A stretch of DNA of 64,000 bases, from NCBI RefSeq assembly GCF_016919705.1, contig NZ_CP070371.1, positions 959,501 to 1,023,500 of the forward strand, given 5' to 3'. This document shows positions 23,290 to 33,004 of the stretch, in pieces. The notes below the pieces were generated by a model. The model was not told the DNA's origin and made no database searches. It worked only from the letters and a program-made list of their open reading frames with translations. This DNA comes from Paracoccus methylovorus. GTDB taxonomy: Bacteria; Pseudomonadota; Alphaproteobacteria; Rhodobacterales; Rhodobacteraceae. Position numbers and translations under genes: made by a program. How positions within the stretch are numbered: position 1 is the first letter of the stretch; each line of letters opens with the position of its first letter.

Positions 23290-24222
23290 ATGTCGAACCA
23301 GGGCCGAAAACTGGAACAGGCGGCCAAGGCAGCGTGGCTTTCCCATGTCGCGGGCAAGACCCAGGACGAAATCGCGGGGATCATGGGTATCTCGCGCCAG
23401 ACCGCGCAGCGTCTTGTCGCGCAGGCCATGGCCGAAGGCATCGTCAAGATCCGCATCGATCACCCCTTTGCGCATTGCATGGACCTTGCGGCCGGCCTGC
23501 AGCGGAAATGGCGGCTGGATTTCTGCCAGATCGCCCCTTCGGATGCCCCCGAGGCCGGCGTGGCGTTGATGCTGGCCGATGTGATCGAGCAGTGGCTGCG
23601 CCGGCCCGATCCGATGACCCTGGCCATCGGGACTGGCCGCACCTTGCGCAGCGCCGTCGCGCAATTGCCGCATGTCGACTGCCCGCAGCACCGCATCGTG
23701 TCACTGACCGGCAATATCGCGCCGGACGGGTCGACAGCCTATTACAACGTGTTGTTCACACTGTCCGATCTGGTCAGCGCGCGCAGCTTTCCCCTGCCCC
23801 TGCCGGTCATCGCGCCCAGCGTCCGCGAGCGGCAGGCCTTCAACAGCCAGCCCAGCATCGAGCGGCTGATCCGTATGTCCACCGAGGCTGCCGTGGCCTT
23901 TGTCGGCATCGGCACGGTGGGCGAGCGCGCACCGCTGATGCTTGACGGATTTCTGTCGCAACCGGATGTCGAGGCACTGGTCGCGGCCGGCGCGGTGGGC
24001 GAGATCACCGGCTGGGCCTATGACGTAGAGGGCACATTGGTATCCGGGCTAAGCAATGACCGTGTGGCCTCGGCCCCGATCCCTCCGCGCGAAACCACGC
24101 TTGTCATCGGTGCCGCCCATGGCATCGAGAAGGTGCCGGCGATCCGCGGTGCGCTACGGGGCGGGCTGATCAGCGGCCTGATCACCGATGCCGCGACGGG
24201 GGCCGCGCTGCTGGCGGATTGA
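23290..24222 (+). CDS. SorC/DeoR-family sugar-responsive regulator
   Basis: The 310-residue protein has an N-terminal helix-turn-helix (KTQDEIAGIMGISRQTAQRLVAQAM). It is followed by a SorC-type sugar-phosphate-binding domain with GTGRTLRSAVAQLP, VSLTGNIAPDGS and ATGAALL at the C terminus. It is convergent with the polyol operon and ends 3 bp from the kinase gene, so it is the obvious candidate to control that operon. The likely target is the large palindrome upstream of smoE. Effectors of such regulators are usually phosphorylated sugars or polyols. The start at 23290 has only a weak ribosome binding site. Confidence 0.85.
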   Translation: MSNQGRKLEQAAKAAWLSHVAGKTQDEIAGIMGISRQTAQRLVAQAMAEGIVKIRIDHPFAHCMDLAAGLQRKWRLDFCQIAPSDAPEAGVALMLADVIEQWLRRPDPMTLAIGTGRTLRSAVAQLPHVDCPQHRIVSLTGNIAPDGSTAYYNVLFTLSDLVSARSFPLPLPVIAPSVRERQAFNSQPSIERLIRMSTEAAVAFVGIGTVGERAPLMLDGFLSQPDVEALVAAGAVGEITGWAYDVEGTLVSGLSNDRVASAPIPPRETTLVIGAAHGIEKVPAIRGALRGGLISGLITDAATGAALLAD

Positions 24223-24225
24223 CCC

Positions 24226-25668
24226 TTACATGGCGGCGATCTCGGCCCGCTGCTGTTGCATGCGCAGATAGATGCGCCAGTCCCGCTCGCGTCGCGTGCC
24301 TGCGGCCGGATCGGGGCGGGTGATCTGGATCGGTCTGGCGAAACGCGCGCGTGCCTCGCCGATCCCGCCGACCAAAGGCGAGGCCGCCGCGATGGCGGTG
24401 CCGCGCAACACTGCGTCCTCGGGCTGCCAGTGAATTTCGATACCGGTCGCATCGGCATAAAGCTGGCGCAGCAGGACCGAGCGCGCCTGCCCCCCGGCCA
24501 TGGCAAGCGCGGCGGGCACCAGCCCCATATGCGCCACGACCTGCCGCGTTCCCAGCGCAATCCCCACCGCCGCGCGCCAATAAAGCGCATCCAGCGCATC
24601 GGGGCTGCGCTCCAGCGACAGGCCATGAACCGCACCGCGCAACAACGGATCGGCAAAGGGTGTACGACTGCCCTTGATATCGGGCAGGACATGCAGGTCC
24701 GGGGCCGGTTCGGGGTTGGCGGCGATTCGCGCGAGGATTTCATCATGCGTGGCCGGGTTCGGGTAAAGCCCGCGCACCTGCTCAAGCAATGCGCCCGTCG
24801 CGGACTGGCCGCCCTCGCTGACGCTTTCGCCGGGCAGGATCGCACCGGGATAGGGTCCCCACAGGGCCGCGCGCGGGGCCAGCCCGCCCGCCATGACGCA
24901 GTTCGAGGTCCCGGCGATCAGCGCCGGTATACCGGGTGCCGCACCAAGCGCGCCGGCAAAGGCGTCGATCAGACCCGCGGCAACCAGCGTCTCGCGCTCA
25001 AGCCCCAGTTCGGCTGCTCCCTGCTGCGAAAGCCGGCCGATCTGCGTGCCGGGCGGCAGCACCGGCTCCGGGCGGGGGAAATCCGCGATACCGGCCTGCA
25101 CCAGCAAATCATCCTGCCAGCCGCCCCGGTCGGGCAGATAGGCCCATTTTGCCGCCGCCGCGCAAAGCGAACGCGCCTCGATCCCGGTGGCGCGAAAGGC
25201 CAGATGATCGCAAAGATCGCGCACCCCTGCCAGAACCGCCCAGATCTCGGGGCGATGGCGGCGAAGCCACATCAGTTTCGGCGTCTGCATCTCGGGGGAA
25301 ACCGAGCCCCCTGCCCGCGCCACGACCTCATGCGGGATGCGGCTTAGCTCGGCGGCCTCGGCAATGGCACGATGATCATGCCAAGCGATCACGTCGGGCG
25401 TAAAACCCGGCGCATCGACCACCAGCGAACAGGTGGCGTCAAAGGACAGGGCGCGAAGTTGTGCGGGGCTGGCGCCGGCCTGACGCCGCGCCTCGGCCAA
25501 AGCCTCGGCCACCGCCTGCCAGATCTCAGCGAATTCGTGCATGGACTGCCGGTCAGGCCCGGAAATGGTGGCGAAACCGCGACTGGCACGGGCGATCAGC
25601 CGGCCATCAAGGGTAAACAGCCCTGCCCGAGCACGGGCCGAGCCCACATCCACGGCCCCGATCAGCAC
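24226..25668 (-). CDS. FGGY-family pentulose kinase (xylulokinase or D-ribulokinase type)
   Basis: The 480-residue sugar kinase of the FGGY family starts IGAVDVGSARARAGLF (ATP-phosphate site). It has WHDHRAIAEA, SPEMQTPKLMWLRRH and, near the C terminus, an ALAMAGGQARS-type segment. The PKLMWL pattern is found in ribulokinase-like members, while its position after mtlK suggests D-xylulose made from D-arabitol. Either pentulose fits. It is the last gene of the polyol operon and lies 15 bp downstream of the HAD phosphatase gene. In Rhodobacter the equivalent gene is called xylB. Confidence 0.82.
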   Translation of the reverse strand: MLIGAVDVGSARARAGLFTLDGRLIARASRGFATISGPDRQSMHEFAEIWQAVAEALAEARRQAGASPAQLRALSFDATCSLVVDAPGFTPDVIAWHDHRAIAEAAELSRIPHEVVARAGGSVSPEMQTPKLMWLRRHRPEIWAVLAGVRDLCDHLAFRATGIEARSLCAAAAKWAYLPDRGGWQDDLLVQAGIADFPRPEPVLPPGTQIGRLSQQGAAELGLERETLVAAGLIDAFAGALGAAPGIPALIAGTSNCVMAGGLAPRAALWGPYPGAILPGESVSEGGQSATGALLEQVRGLYPNPATHDEILARIAANPEPAPDLHVLPDIKGSRTPFADPLLRGAVHGLSLERSPDALDALYWRAAVGIALGTRQVVAHMGLVPAALAMAGGQARSVLLRQLYADATGIEIHWQPEDAVLRGTAIAAASPLVGGIGEARARFARPIQITRPDPAAGTRRERDWRIYLRMQQQRAEIAAM

Positions 25669-25683
25669 GCCGATTCCCCTTAC

Positions 25684-26340
25684 CTAGCCCAGTCCGGCCA
25701 GAGTCTTGGGCAAATCCCGCGCGTGGTCAATCAGCGCGTCGGGGGACAGCGCCGCCAACTTCTGGGCCAGATGCGCGGGCGCGGCATGGCTGCCGCCCAG
25801 AAAACCGATCACGCGCATCCCCGCTGCGCGCGCGGCACGCAGACCGGCAGGGCTGTCCTCGATCACCACGCAGTCGGCGGGGGCGATGCCCAGATGCCGG
25901 GCGGCGAACAGGAACAGGTCTGGTTCGGGCTTTCCGCGCGCAACCTGCGTCGCGGAATAGACATGCGGCCCGAAAAGCGGCGCGAGCCCGGTCAGCGACA
26001 AGGACAGGCGCAGCCGATCCGGTGCGCTGGAGGACGCCACCGCGCGCGGCCCCGACAGTTCCGCCAAAGCCTCGACCATACCGGGCACCGGGCGCAATTC
26101 GCGGCGCAGACGCAGCGCCAGAGCTTCGGCATAGCTTGGCAGGGCCGGTTGCAGGTCGACGCCATGGCGCTGTGCGGCGTCGATGATGGTCGTGAACGAG
26201 CGGCCCAGAAACTCGTCGTAAATGCGGTCGCGGGTGATCGGTGCGCCCAGCCTTTGCATCAGCGCTTCGATCTCGACCGCGGCCAGGGGCTCGGAATCGA
26301 CCAGCACCCCGTCGCAATCAAAGATCAGCCCCCGCGCCAC
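25684..26340 (-). CDS. HAD-superfamily subfamily IA phosphatase
   Basis: The 218-residue hydrolase has motif [13 protein letters not shown] (nucleophile Asp), motif II around VASSSAP, and motifs III/IV in [14 protein letters not shown] and [13 protein letters not shown]. It belongs to the beta-phosphoglucomutase/GPP-like phosphatases and probably dephosphorylates a small sugar or polyol phosphate. It lies between mtlK (2-bp gap) and the kinase gene, so it is part of the polyol operon. A role in removing stalled sugar phosphates would fit, but the substrate is not evident from sequence. Confidence 0.85.
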   Translation of the reverse strand: MARGLIFDCDGVLVDSEPLAAVEIEALMQRLGAPITRDRIYDEFLGRSFTTIIDAAQRHGVDLQPALPSYAEALALRLRRELRPVPGMVEALAELSGPRAVASSSAPDRLRLSLSLTGLAPLFGPHVYSATQVARGKPEPDLFLFAARHLGIAPADCVVIEDSPAGLRAARAAGMRVIGFLGGSHAAPAHLAQKLAALSPDALIDHARDLPKTLAGLG

Positions 26341-26342
26341 CC

Positions 26343-27806
26343 CTAGCCCTTCAGATAGGCGTCAAGCGTGGCGCGTGTGCCCTTGTCCCACAGCATCGCC
26401 AGCCAGCGGGCGAACGGCTGGGCCAGACGCGGATCGGTGCCTGTCGCGCCATAGATCTCGGCCATGCCCAGCCAGGCGGAGGGATCAGTTTTCGCAGCCT
26501 GCGCCCGGCCGGTCAGCAGATCCCAGTTCGGGTCGTTGGGCGCAATCACCGTGCCACTGTCGCTGTGGCCTTCGCAGTAACGGCACCACAGCGCCGATTC
26601 CAGCGCCAGCCCCTCGACCGACAGGCCACGTTCCAATCGGTGCGCGATGGTCGGCACGATGAATTTCGGCTGCCGGTTCGAGCCGTCAAGGCAAAGCCGG
26701 CGCACGGTGTCGCCGATCTTGGGATTGGCGCAACGCTCGGCCACCTTGGCAAAATAGGCGTGCAGGTCGGTGCCGGGCACCGGGGGCACGGCAGGGATGA
26801 TCTCATCCGCCTCGATCTTTTCCAGAAAGGCGCGGACCTGCGCATCCTGCATCGCCTCATGCACGAAATGGATATCGAGCAACCCCGCAGGATAGGCGAT
26901 TACCGCATGTCCGCCGTTCAGGATGCGGATCTTCATCAGCTCCCATGGGGTCACATCCTCGACGAATTCGACTCCGGCCCGCTCCAATGGCGGGCGGCCG
27001 GCAGGAAAATTGTCCTCAAGCACCCATTGGATGAAATCCTCGCAAAAGACCGGAGCCTCGTCGTTGATGCCGAAATCCTCGCGCACCATCTGCCGCTCGC
27101 GATCCGAGGTGGCGGGCGTGATCCGGTCCACCATGGCATTCGGAAAGGCGACATGGGCGGCAATCCAGTCAGCAAGCCCGGGATTGCTGAGCCGCGCAGT
27201 CCCGACCACCGCCTCGCGGGTGACGTTGCCGTTATGCGGGATATTGTCGCAACACATGACGGTAAAGGGCGCGTGCCCTGCCGCCCGGCGCGCAGCAAGC
27301 CCGGCAACGATCAGGCCAAAGACGGTTTGCGGCACGGCTGGGTTTTGCGCATCGGCTGCGATGGCGGGATGGGTCGGATCGAAATGCCCCGTGGCGGCAT
27401 CGATGAAATAGCCGCCTTCGGTAATGGTCAGCGCCACGATGCGGATCGCGGGATCGGCAAGCGTGGCGATGATGCGCAGATGATCGCCCGGTGCGATATA
27501 ATCCACAATGGGACCCAGCACGCGGGCATCCGAACTTTCGGCCGATTGCTCGACCAGCGTGTAAAGATAATCCTGCGCGGCCAATGTCTCGCGCATGCGC
27601 GCATCCCCGGACATCACGCCGGCGCCGATGATGGCGAAATCATCCGCCAGCCCCATGTTCATCAGCCGGTCCAGATAGGCCGCCTGATGGGCGCGAAAGA
27701 AGTTGCCGACGCCGAAATGCACGATACCGGCGCGCAAACCGTGCCGGTCATAACCCGGCACCGGCTGGGCGATGCGGTCAAGGGTCTGATTGGAAAGCCT
27801 GTCCAT
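26343..27806 (-). CDS. mtlK: Mannitol 2-dehydrogenase (polyol-specific long-chain dehydrogenase)
   Basis: The 487-residue NAD-dependent enzyme has the N-terminal nucleotide-binding start [21 protein letters not shown]. The catalytic motif K-x-R-x-L-N-G-G-H ([17 protein letters not shown], about residue 290) is diagnostic of the mannitol/fructuronate/altronate dehydrogenase family. By similarity to Rhodobacter MtlK it should oxidise D-mannitol to fructose and D-arabitol to D-xylulose. It follows the transporter genes with a 41-bp gap and precedes a HAD phosphatase. The smoS sorbitol dehydrogenase of Rhodobacter is not present in this window. Confidence 0.92.
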   Translation of the reverse strand: MDRLSNQTLDRIAQPVPGYDRHGLRAGIVHFGVGNFFRAHQAAYLDRLMNMGLADDFAIIGAGVMSGDARMRETLAAQDYLYTLVEQSAESSDARVLGPIVDYIAPGDHLRIIATLADPAIRIVALTITEGGYFIDAATGHFDPTHPAIAADAQNPAVPQTVFGLIVAGLAARRAAGHAPFTVMCCDNIPHNGNVTREAVVGTARLSNPGLADWIAAHVAFPNAMVDRITPATSDRERQMVREDFGINDEAPVFCEDFIQWVLEDNFPAGRPPLERAGVEFVEDVTPWELMKIRILNGGHAVIAYPAGLLDIHFVHEAMQDAQVRAFLEKIEADEIIPAVPPVPGTDLHAYFAKVAERCANPKIGDTVRRLCLDGSNRQPKFIVPTIAHRLERGLSVEGLALESALWCRYCEGHSDSGTVIAPNDPNWDLLTGRAQAAKTDPSAWLGMAEIYGATGTDPRLAQPFARWLAMLWDKGTRATLDAYLKG

Positions 27807-27847
27807 CCGAAGTCATCCCGGTTCTGAAATGCGAAAAGCGCGGTGCT

Positions 27848-28846
27848 CTAAAGCGCCAGCCCTTGTTGGTCAAAGCGATATACCCGGCCCTCCTGCGGGG
27901 TCAGATAGATGCGATCACCGTGATGGACCGGGAACTCGCCCGCCCCGCGCGCAACGATATGGGGCCCCCCATCCAGATCGACATGCAGGAAGGTGTCCGA
28001 GCCCAGATGCTCGGCCACGCCCACCGTGCCGGCGAACTGGCCCTCGGTCGTGGACATGGCGAAATGTTCGGGGCGCACGCCGATAGCATGGGCGCCCAAC
28101 CGGGCTGCGGCCTCGCCCTCGATGAAGTTCATGTTCGGACTGCCGATGAAACCCGCGACAAAACGGTTCTGCGGTGTGCGGTAAAGCTCCAGCGGGCTGC
28201 CCACCTGCTCGACCCGGCCGGCGCGCAGAACGACGATCTTGTCAGCCATGGTCATCGCCTCGACCTGATCATGTGTCACATAGACCATGGTGGTCGTCAG
28301 TTTCTTGTGCAGTTCGGAAATCTCGACCCGCATGTTCACCCGCAGCGCCGCGTCGAGGTTCGACAGCGGCTCATCGAACAGAAACGCAGAAGGCTCGCGC
28401 ACGATGGCCCGCCCGATGGCGACCCGCTGGCGCTGGCCGCCCGACAACTGGCCCGGGCGGCGATCCAGATAATCCGTCAGGTTCAGGATCCCGGCCGCAT
28501 GCTTGACGCGCCGGTCTTGCTCATCCGCCGCCATCCCCGCCATCTTCAACGGAAAGGCGATGTTCTTTCTGACGGACATATGCGGGTAAAGCGCATAGGA
28601 CTGGAACACCATGGCCAGCTTACGCTTTGCCGGTGCGGCCTGCGTCACGTCCTGACCGTCGATCAGGATCCGGCCCGAGGTCACGTCCTCAAGCCCCGCA
28701 ATCAGGCGCAAAAGCGTGGATTTTCCGCAGCCCGAGGGGCCGACGAAGACGACGAATTCCCCGTCCTTGATCTCCAGATCGACGCCCGGGATGACCTCGA
28801 TGTCGCCGAAGCTTTTGCGGACCTGTTGAAGCGTGATGCTACCCAT
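27848..28846 (-). CDS. smoK: Polyol ABC transporter ATP-binding protein SmoK
   Basis: The 332-residue MalK/UgpC-type ATPase has Walker [10 protein letters not shown], signature [14 protein letters not shown] and Walker [15 protein letters not shown]-terminal TOBE-type regulatory domain (VGVRPEHF...) follows. It energises the sorbitol/mannitol importer whose permeases are encoded immediately upstream (10-bp gap). The gene order smoE-F-G-K-mtlK equals the Rhodobacter sphaeroides polyol operon, which supports the substrate assignment. Confidence 0.92.
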   Translation of the reverse strand: MGSITLQQVRKSFGDIEVIPGVDLEIKDGEFVVFVGPSGCGKSTLLRLIAGLEDVTSGRILIDGQDVTQAAPAKRKLAMVFQSYALYPHMSVRKNIAFPLKMAGMAADEQDRRVKHAAGILNLTDYLDRRPGQLSGGQRQRVAIGRAIVREPSAFLFDEPLSNLDAALRVNMRVEISELHKKLTTTMVYVTHDQVEAMTMADKIVVLRAGRVEQVGSPLELYRTPQNRFVAGFIGSPNMNFIEGEAAARLGAHAIGVRPEHFAMSTTEGQFAGTVGVAEHLGSDTFLHVDLDGGPHIVARGAGEFPVHHGDRIYLTPQEGRVYRFDQQGLAL

Positions 28847-28856
28847 CGTTCCCCCC

Positions 28857-29687
28857 TTATTTCACCGCGCCAAAGGTCAGGCCGCGCACGAGTTGCTTTT
28901 GGCTGAACCAGCCAAGGATCAGGATCGGGGCGATGGCCATGGTGCTCGCCGCCGAAAGTTTTGCGTAGAAAAGCCCTTCGGGACTGGAAAAGCTGGCAAT
29001 GAACGTCGTCAGCGGCGCCGCCTTCGAGGTGGTCAGGTTCAGCGTCCAGAACGCTTCGTTCCAGGCCAGGATGACGTTCAGCAGCAAGGTCGATGCGATG
29101 CCGGGCACCGCCATCGGCGTCAGCACATGGATGATTTCGCTGCTCAGCGTTGCCCCGTCCATCCGCGCGGCCTCAAGTATTTCCGAAGGGATCTCGCGGA
29201 AATAGGTATAAAGCATCCAGGTGATGATCGGCAGGTTGATGAACATCAGCACCACGGTGATGCCGATCCGCGTGTCCAGCAGGCCCCAGTCGCGAAACAG
29301 CAGATACATCGGGATCAGCACGCCCGCTGCCGGCATCATCTTGGTGGACAGCATCCACATCAGCAGGTCCTTGGTCCGCCTGGCCGGCTGGAAGGCCATC
29401 GACCATGCGGCCGGAATGGCGATCAGCAGACCCAAAAGCGTCGAGCCGACCGAGATGATGACCGAGTTCATGAAATGCCGGAAATAGGGCGAGCGCGCCC
29501 GCACCTCGGTATAATTCTCGGTCGTCCAGTCGAAGAACAGGAACTTCGGCGGGCTGGCGATGGCGTCGGCCTCGGATTTGAAGCTGGTCAGGATCGTCCA
29601 CAGGATCGGGAAAAAGATCAGCAGCGCCACGCCCCAGGCCAGGATCGTAAAGCCCCAGCGGCGGGCATTGGAAGTTTTGCGGGCCAT
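28857..29687 (-). CDS. smoG: Polyol ABC transporter permease SmoG
   Basis: This 276-residue permease is of the MalG type (CUT1) with six membrane segments. The EAA loop reads [25 protein letters not shown]. With SmoF it forms the inner-membrane channel for sorbitol, mannitol or arabitol. It begins 5 bp after the smoF stop. Confidence 0.92.
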   Translation of the reverse strand: MARKTSNARRWGFTILAWGVALLIFFPILWTILTSFKSEADAIASPPKFLFFDWTTENYTEVRARSPYFRHFMNSVIISVGSTLLGLLIAIPAAWSMAFQPARRTKDLLMWMLSTKMMPAAGVLIPMYLLFRDWGLLDTRIGITVVLMFINLPIITWMLYTYFREIPSEILEAARMDGATLSSEIIHVLTPMAVPGIASTLLLNVILAWNEAFWTLNLTTSKAAPLTTFIASFSSPEGLFYAKLSAASTMAIAPILILGWFSQKQLVRGLTFGAVK

Positions 29688-29692
29688 GGTTC

Positions 29693-30562
29693 TTACTCCA
29701 GCGTCTTGCCGATCATCCGCATCAGGAAGATCGCGACGATATTGGCAAGGATGACGGCAATGATGCCCCCGGCGGATGCGCCCCCCACATCGAACTGCAA
29801 AAGCGCCTGGCTATAGACCAGAAAGGTCAGGTTGGTAGACTGATAGCCGGGGCCTCCGTTGGTGGTGACGAGGATCTCGGCAAAGACCGAAAGCAGGAAG
29901 ATCGTCTCGATCAGGATCACCACGGTAATGGCGCGCGACATGTGCGGCAGGATCAGGTGGGTGAACTTGGCCCACGCCCCCGCGCCGTCCATCTCGGCCG
30001 CCTCCATCTGCTCGCTGTCCAGCGATTGCAGGGCGGTCAGCAGGATCAGCGTGGCAAAGGGCAGCCATTGCCATGCGACGATCACGATGATCGACATCAG
30101 CGGATATTGCGCAAGAAAGTCGATGGGCTGCGCCCCCACTGACTTGGCGAGCCAGGCGAAAAGCCCGTTCACCGGGTTCATGAACATGTTCTTCCACACC
30201 AGTGCCGAAACTGTCGGCATGATGAAGAAGGGCGCAATCATCAGGATGCGCACCAGACCCTGCCCGAACATCGGCTGATCCAGCAGCAGCGCCAGCAGGA
30301 CGCCGCCGCCTACGGTGATGACCAGCACCCCGCCGACCAGCAGCAGCGTATTCTGCATCGCGGTCCAGAAAGCGGGATCGGACAGGAAATACTTATAGTT
30401 GGTCCAGCCGATGAATTGCTCCATGCCCGGCGAAAGCAGGTTGAAGCTTTGGAAGCTGAACCACAGGGTCATGGCCAGCGGCACGACCATCCAGCCCAGC
30501 AGCAGCAGGACCGAGGGCGCGACCATCAGGCGCGCCAGTGTTTTCTGATGTCGGGTAGCCAT
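29693..30562 (-). CDS. smoF: Polyol ABC transporter permease SmoF
   Basis: This 289-residue permease is of the MalF/UgpA type (CUT1) with about six membrane segments. Its EAA loop is EAAEMDGAGAWAKFTHLILPHM. The first transmembrane segment lies around residues 15-35. It is separated from the binding-protein gene by about 100 bp, a common spacing that allows more binding protein to be made than membrane components. It pairs with SmoG. Confidence 0.92.
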   Translation of the reverse strand: MATRHQKTLARLMVAPSVLLLLGWMVVPLAMTLWFSFQSFNLLSPGMEQFIGWTNYKYFLSDPAFWTAMQNTLLLVGGVLVITVGGGVLLALLLDQPMFGQGLVRILMIAPFFIMPTVSALVWKNMFMNPVNGLFAWLAKSVGAQPIDFLAQYPLMSIIVIVAWQWLPFATLILLTALQSLDSEQMEAAEMDGAGAWAKFTHLILPHMSRAITVVILIETIFLLSVFAEILVTTNGGPGYQSTNLTFLVYSQALLQFDVGGASAGGIIAVILANIVAIFLMRMIGKTLE

Positions 30563-30664
30563 CGGCGCGCCTCCCCACGCGAGCGATAAGGGGTCGGATT
30601 TCGGCAGGGGCCGGGCGGGCCGCCCCCTGCCCGGTTCAGGACCGGGTTACAGGCAAACCGCCCG

Positions 30665-31972
30665 TTATTTCGGATAGCCCGCCTTGGTCATCTCGCGCTC
30701 GGCGATCTGCTGGGCCATCTGCAACGCCTGATCGACGCTCGCCTGCCCGGCCAGCGCGGCCGAGAACTGCTGGCCGACGGTGGTGCCAAGCGCCTGGAAC
30801 TCGGGGATGCCCACCCATTGCGTGCCGATATAGGGCACTTCCACACTGGTCGGGTTCTTGAGGTCCGCCGCCATGATGCTGTCCAGCGTCGGCTTGGCGA
30901 AGGGCGCCGCATCCAGATATTCCTGGTTCTCGTAAAGCGAGGTGCGGGTGCCCGGAGGAACGTTCGCCCAGCCCTCGGCGGCCGCTACCTGCTCGGTATA
31001 GGCTTTCGAGGTCGCCCAAGCGACGAACTTCTTGGCAGCCTCCGGCGCGTCGGTCGAAGACGGGACGGCCAGCGTCCAGGCCCACAACCACATTTGCGGC
31101 TTCTCGCCCTCGGGGGCCAAAGCATAGCCGACCTTGTCGGCCACGGTGGAATCCTTGGGATTGGATACAAAGCTTGCCGCCACGGTGGCGTCGATCCACA
31201 TGCCGCATTTGCCGGTCTGGAACAGGGCGAGGTTCTCGTTGAAACCATTGGACGAGGCACCGGGCGGGCCGGCTTCGTTCATGATGGTGACGTAATCGGT
31301 CAGCGCCTTTTTCCACTGCTCGCTCGCAAACTGCGGCTTCCATTCGGTGTCGAACCAAGGCGCGCCATAACTGTGACCCATCGAGGTCAGGAAGGCCATG
31401 TTTTCGCCCCAGCCAGCTTTGCCGCGCAGGCAGATTCCATACACCTCGGCCGATTTGTCGGTCATCTTGCGCGCCGCATCGAAGACAAAGTCCCAGGTCG
31501 GGCGCTCGGGCATTTCCAGACCGGCTTTTTCCATCAGATCCGTGCGATACATGATCATCGCGGATTCGCCATAGAAGGGCGCGGCGTAAAGCTTGCCGTC
31601 CAGCGACAGCCCGTCCGCGATCGGAGGCAGGATGTCGTCGGCGTCGTAATCCTCGCCCATGTCCTCAAGCGCCAGCAGCCAGCCCTGTTTCGCCCAGATT
31701 GGCACCTCGTAGTTGCCGACCGTCACAATGTCATATTGGCCGCCTTTAGTGGCGATATCGGTGGTAACACGCTGGCGCAGCACGTTTTCTTCCAGAGTGA
31801 CCCATTCCAGCACGATGTCCGGGTTCGCGTCGGTGAACGGCTTGGTCATCTTTTGCATGCGGATCATGTCGCCGTTGTTCACGGTGGCGATGGTCAGCGT
31901 CTCGGCCATTGCGGGCGCGGCCAGCGCCGTTATGGCGCAGGCCCCCATCAGGCCGCGCAGCATCATGGTCAT
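30665..31972 (-). CDS. smoE: Polyol ABC transporter substrate-binding protein SmoE
   Basis: The 435-residue extracellular solute-binding protein (family 1) has a signal peptide ending AMAETLT. The pattern TIATVNNGDMIRMQKMTKPF and YDIVTVGNYEVPIWAKQGWL matches the sorbitol/mannitol-binding group. It delivers polyols to SmoFG. The start at 31972 was chosen because GGGAGGA lies 7 bp upstream. It is the first gene of a seven-gene operon ending with the FGGY kinase. A 25-bp palindrome starts about 25 bp upstream of the ATG. Confidence 0.93.
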   Translation of the reverse strand: MTMMLRGLMGACAITALAAPAMAETLTIATVNNGDMIRMQKMTKPFTDANPDIVLEWVTLEENVLRQRVTTDIATKGGQYDIVTVGNYEVPIWAKQGWLLALEDMGEDYDADDILPPIADGLSLDGKLYAAPFYGESAMIMYRTDLMEKAGLEMPERPTWDFVFDAARKMTDKSAEVYGICLRGKAGWGENMAFLTSMGHSYGAPWFDTEWKPQFASEQWKKALTDYVTIMNEAGPPGASSNGFNENLALFQTGKCGMWIDATVAASFVSNPKDSTVADKVGYALAPEGEKPQMWLWAWTLAVPSSTDAPEAAKKFVAWATSKAYTEQVAAAEGWANVPPGTRTSLYENQEYLDAAPFAKPTLDSIMAADLKNPTSVEVPYIGTQWVGIPEFQALGTTVGQQFSAALAGQASVDQALQMAQQIAEREMTKAGYPK

Positions 31973-31996
31973 TCGATTTCCTCCCCTGCATATCAT

Positions 31997-32021
31997 CATT
32001 TGCCAATGCGATGGGCAAATG
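31997..32021. promoter_or_regulatory. 25-bp palindromic operator upstream of smoE
   Basis: CATTTGCC (31997-32004) and GGCAAATG (32014-32021) form perfect 8-bp arms around a 9-bp centre. A TTGACA-like -35 (minus strand, 32048-32043) lies just upstream, so a repressor bound here would overlap the smo promoter. The SorC-type protein encoded at 23290-24222 is the natural candidate to bind. Confidence 0.65.
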
Positions 32022-32049
32022 CTCACATATCTGTCACAGAACTGTCAAG

Positions 32050-32808
32050 TTAAATCCGCGCCATCCGATACTGGATGTCGTTCACGTCGATGATTTCTTG
32101 CGCTGGATGCTGCGAAATCTACCGTGCCGCAGGACAAGATAAGCCTGTCGTTTGGGTGCCTTCCGACCCCGTGCAGCGCTATGGGCAAGAGCGATATTGA
32201 GGGGTCAGATCACGGAGCCGCACCGAAATTCCTATGACGTGCTTTGGTTTGCAGGCAGGGCAGAGTTTTACCGGATCGCACTATGCCAAGGACCAATCAG
32301 CTTGGCTAAACGCTTGGGATAAATATGCGGAGATCTGCGGCCCAATGCATCGCGTGATGGCCACGCATTCATTTCCCATCGGCCTGACATGTTGAGGTTC
32401 TAGGATCAGCAGATACCGCATAGCGAGACCAAACCCGCGATAGCCTTCCCATCCGGCTATGCAATCAACGCCTGCATGGCGTCCGCGTTCCTGCCGAATG
32501 GATCGAGAAGCGAGATAGCCTTAACATGCTGTCGTGCTACGTAGAGGAGAATCACTCTCAGTTTAAGGACAATGGCGGTTGTGGAATTTTTGTTTGCGTC
32601 ATTCCGAAAAATTCTCCGAATAGGGCGCATGACCTCAAGAAATTCAAAGCCCCGCATGCGTGCGGAACATCCGTGCAGCTCTGGCTGACCCTGAAAATGT
32701 CCACGACCTGCCGCATTGGTGATGCGATAAAGTTTGATCGTGATTGCGAGGCTCACAAGTGTTCTCTGGTGAAGCGACGCAGGCTTAGGTGAATCTGGAT
32801 TGGTAAAG
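32050..32808. other. Gene-free stretch of lower GC beside tRNA-Leu
   Basis: About 760 bp contain only short open frames on both strands, none with a convincing ribosome binding site, codon use or recognisable protein. Base composition is lower in GC than the flanks. It lies on the 3' side of the tRNA-Leu gene, a usual place for integrated elements, and may be a decayed remnant. I saw no integrase and no repeat of the tRNA 3' end. Confidence 0.45.
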
Positions 32809-32859
32809 GTGCCCCGCACTCCAATTTTACGGGGCACTGCACCTAGCAGCATCTAGGTG
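32809..32859 (-). terminator. Two tandem hairpins downstream of tRNA-Leu
   Basis: CACCTAG/CTAGGTG (32840-32846 with 32853-32859) and GTGCCCCG/CGGGGCAC (32809-32816 with 32830-32837) are perfect stems. They directly follow the tRNA on the minus strand. Neither has a strong T run. They probably mark the end of the tRNA transcript. Confidence 0.45.
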
Positions 32860-32871
32860 AGGGAAAGGCCA

Positions 32872-32955
32872 TGGTACCCGAGGTCGGACTCGAACCGACA
32901 TGCCTTGCGGCGGCGGATTTTGAATCCGCTGCGTCTACCATTCCGCCACTCGGGC
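32872..32955 (-). tRNA. tRNA-Leu (anticodon CAA)
   Basis: The 84-nt class II tRNA has acceptor stem GCCCGAG paired to CTCGGGT and an encoded CCA. The anticodon stem is GCGGA/TCCGC with loop TTCAAAA (anticodon CAA). A variable arm is present, and the T arm contains GGTTCGAGTCC. It reads UUG leucine codons. It lies 49 bp downstream of lipA on the same strand. Confidence 0.95.
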
Positions 32956-33004
32956 CTTTCTGCGTTCCGCCTAATTCGCTGCGCAGGTTTTTGCAACCCC
33001 CGAC

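Noticed and set aside
32457..32852. 131-residue minus-strand and 88-residue plus-strand open frames beside tRNA-Leu
   Set aside because: The two frames overlap each other, lack ribosome binding sites and resemble no family I know. The region is better described as a gene-free scar.
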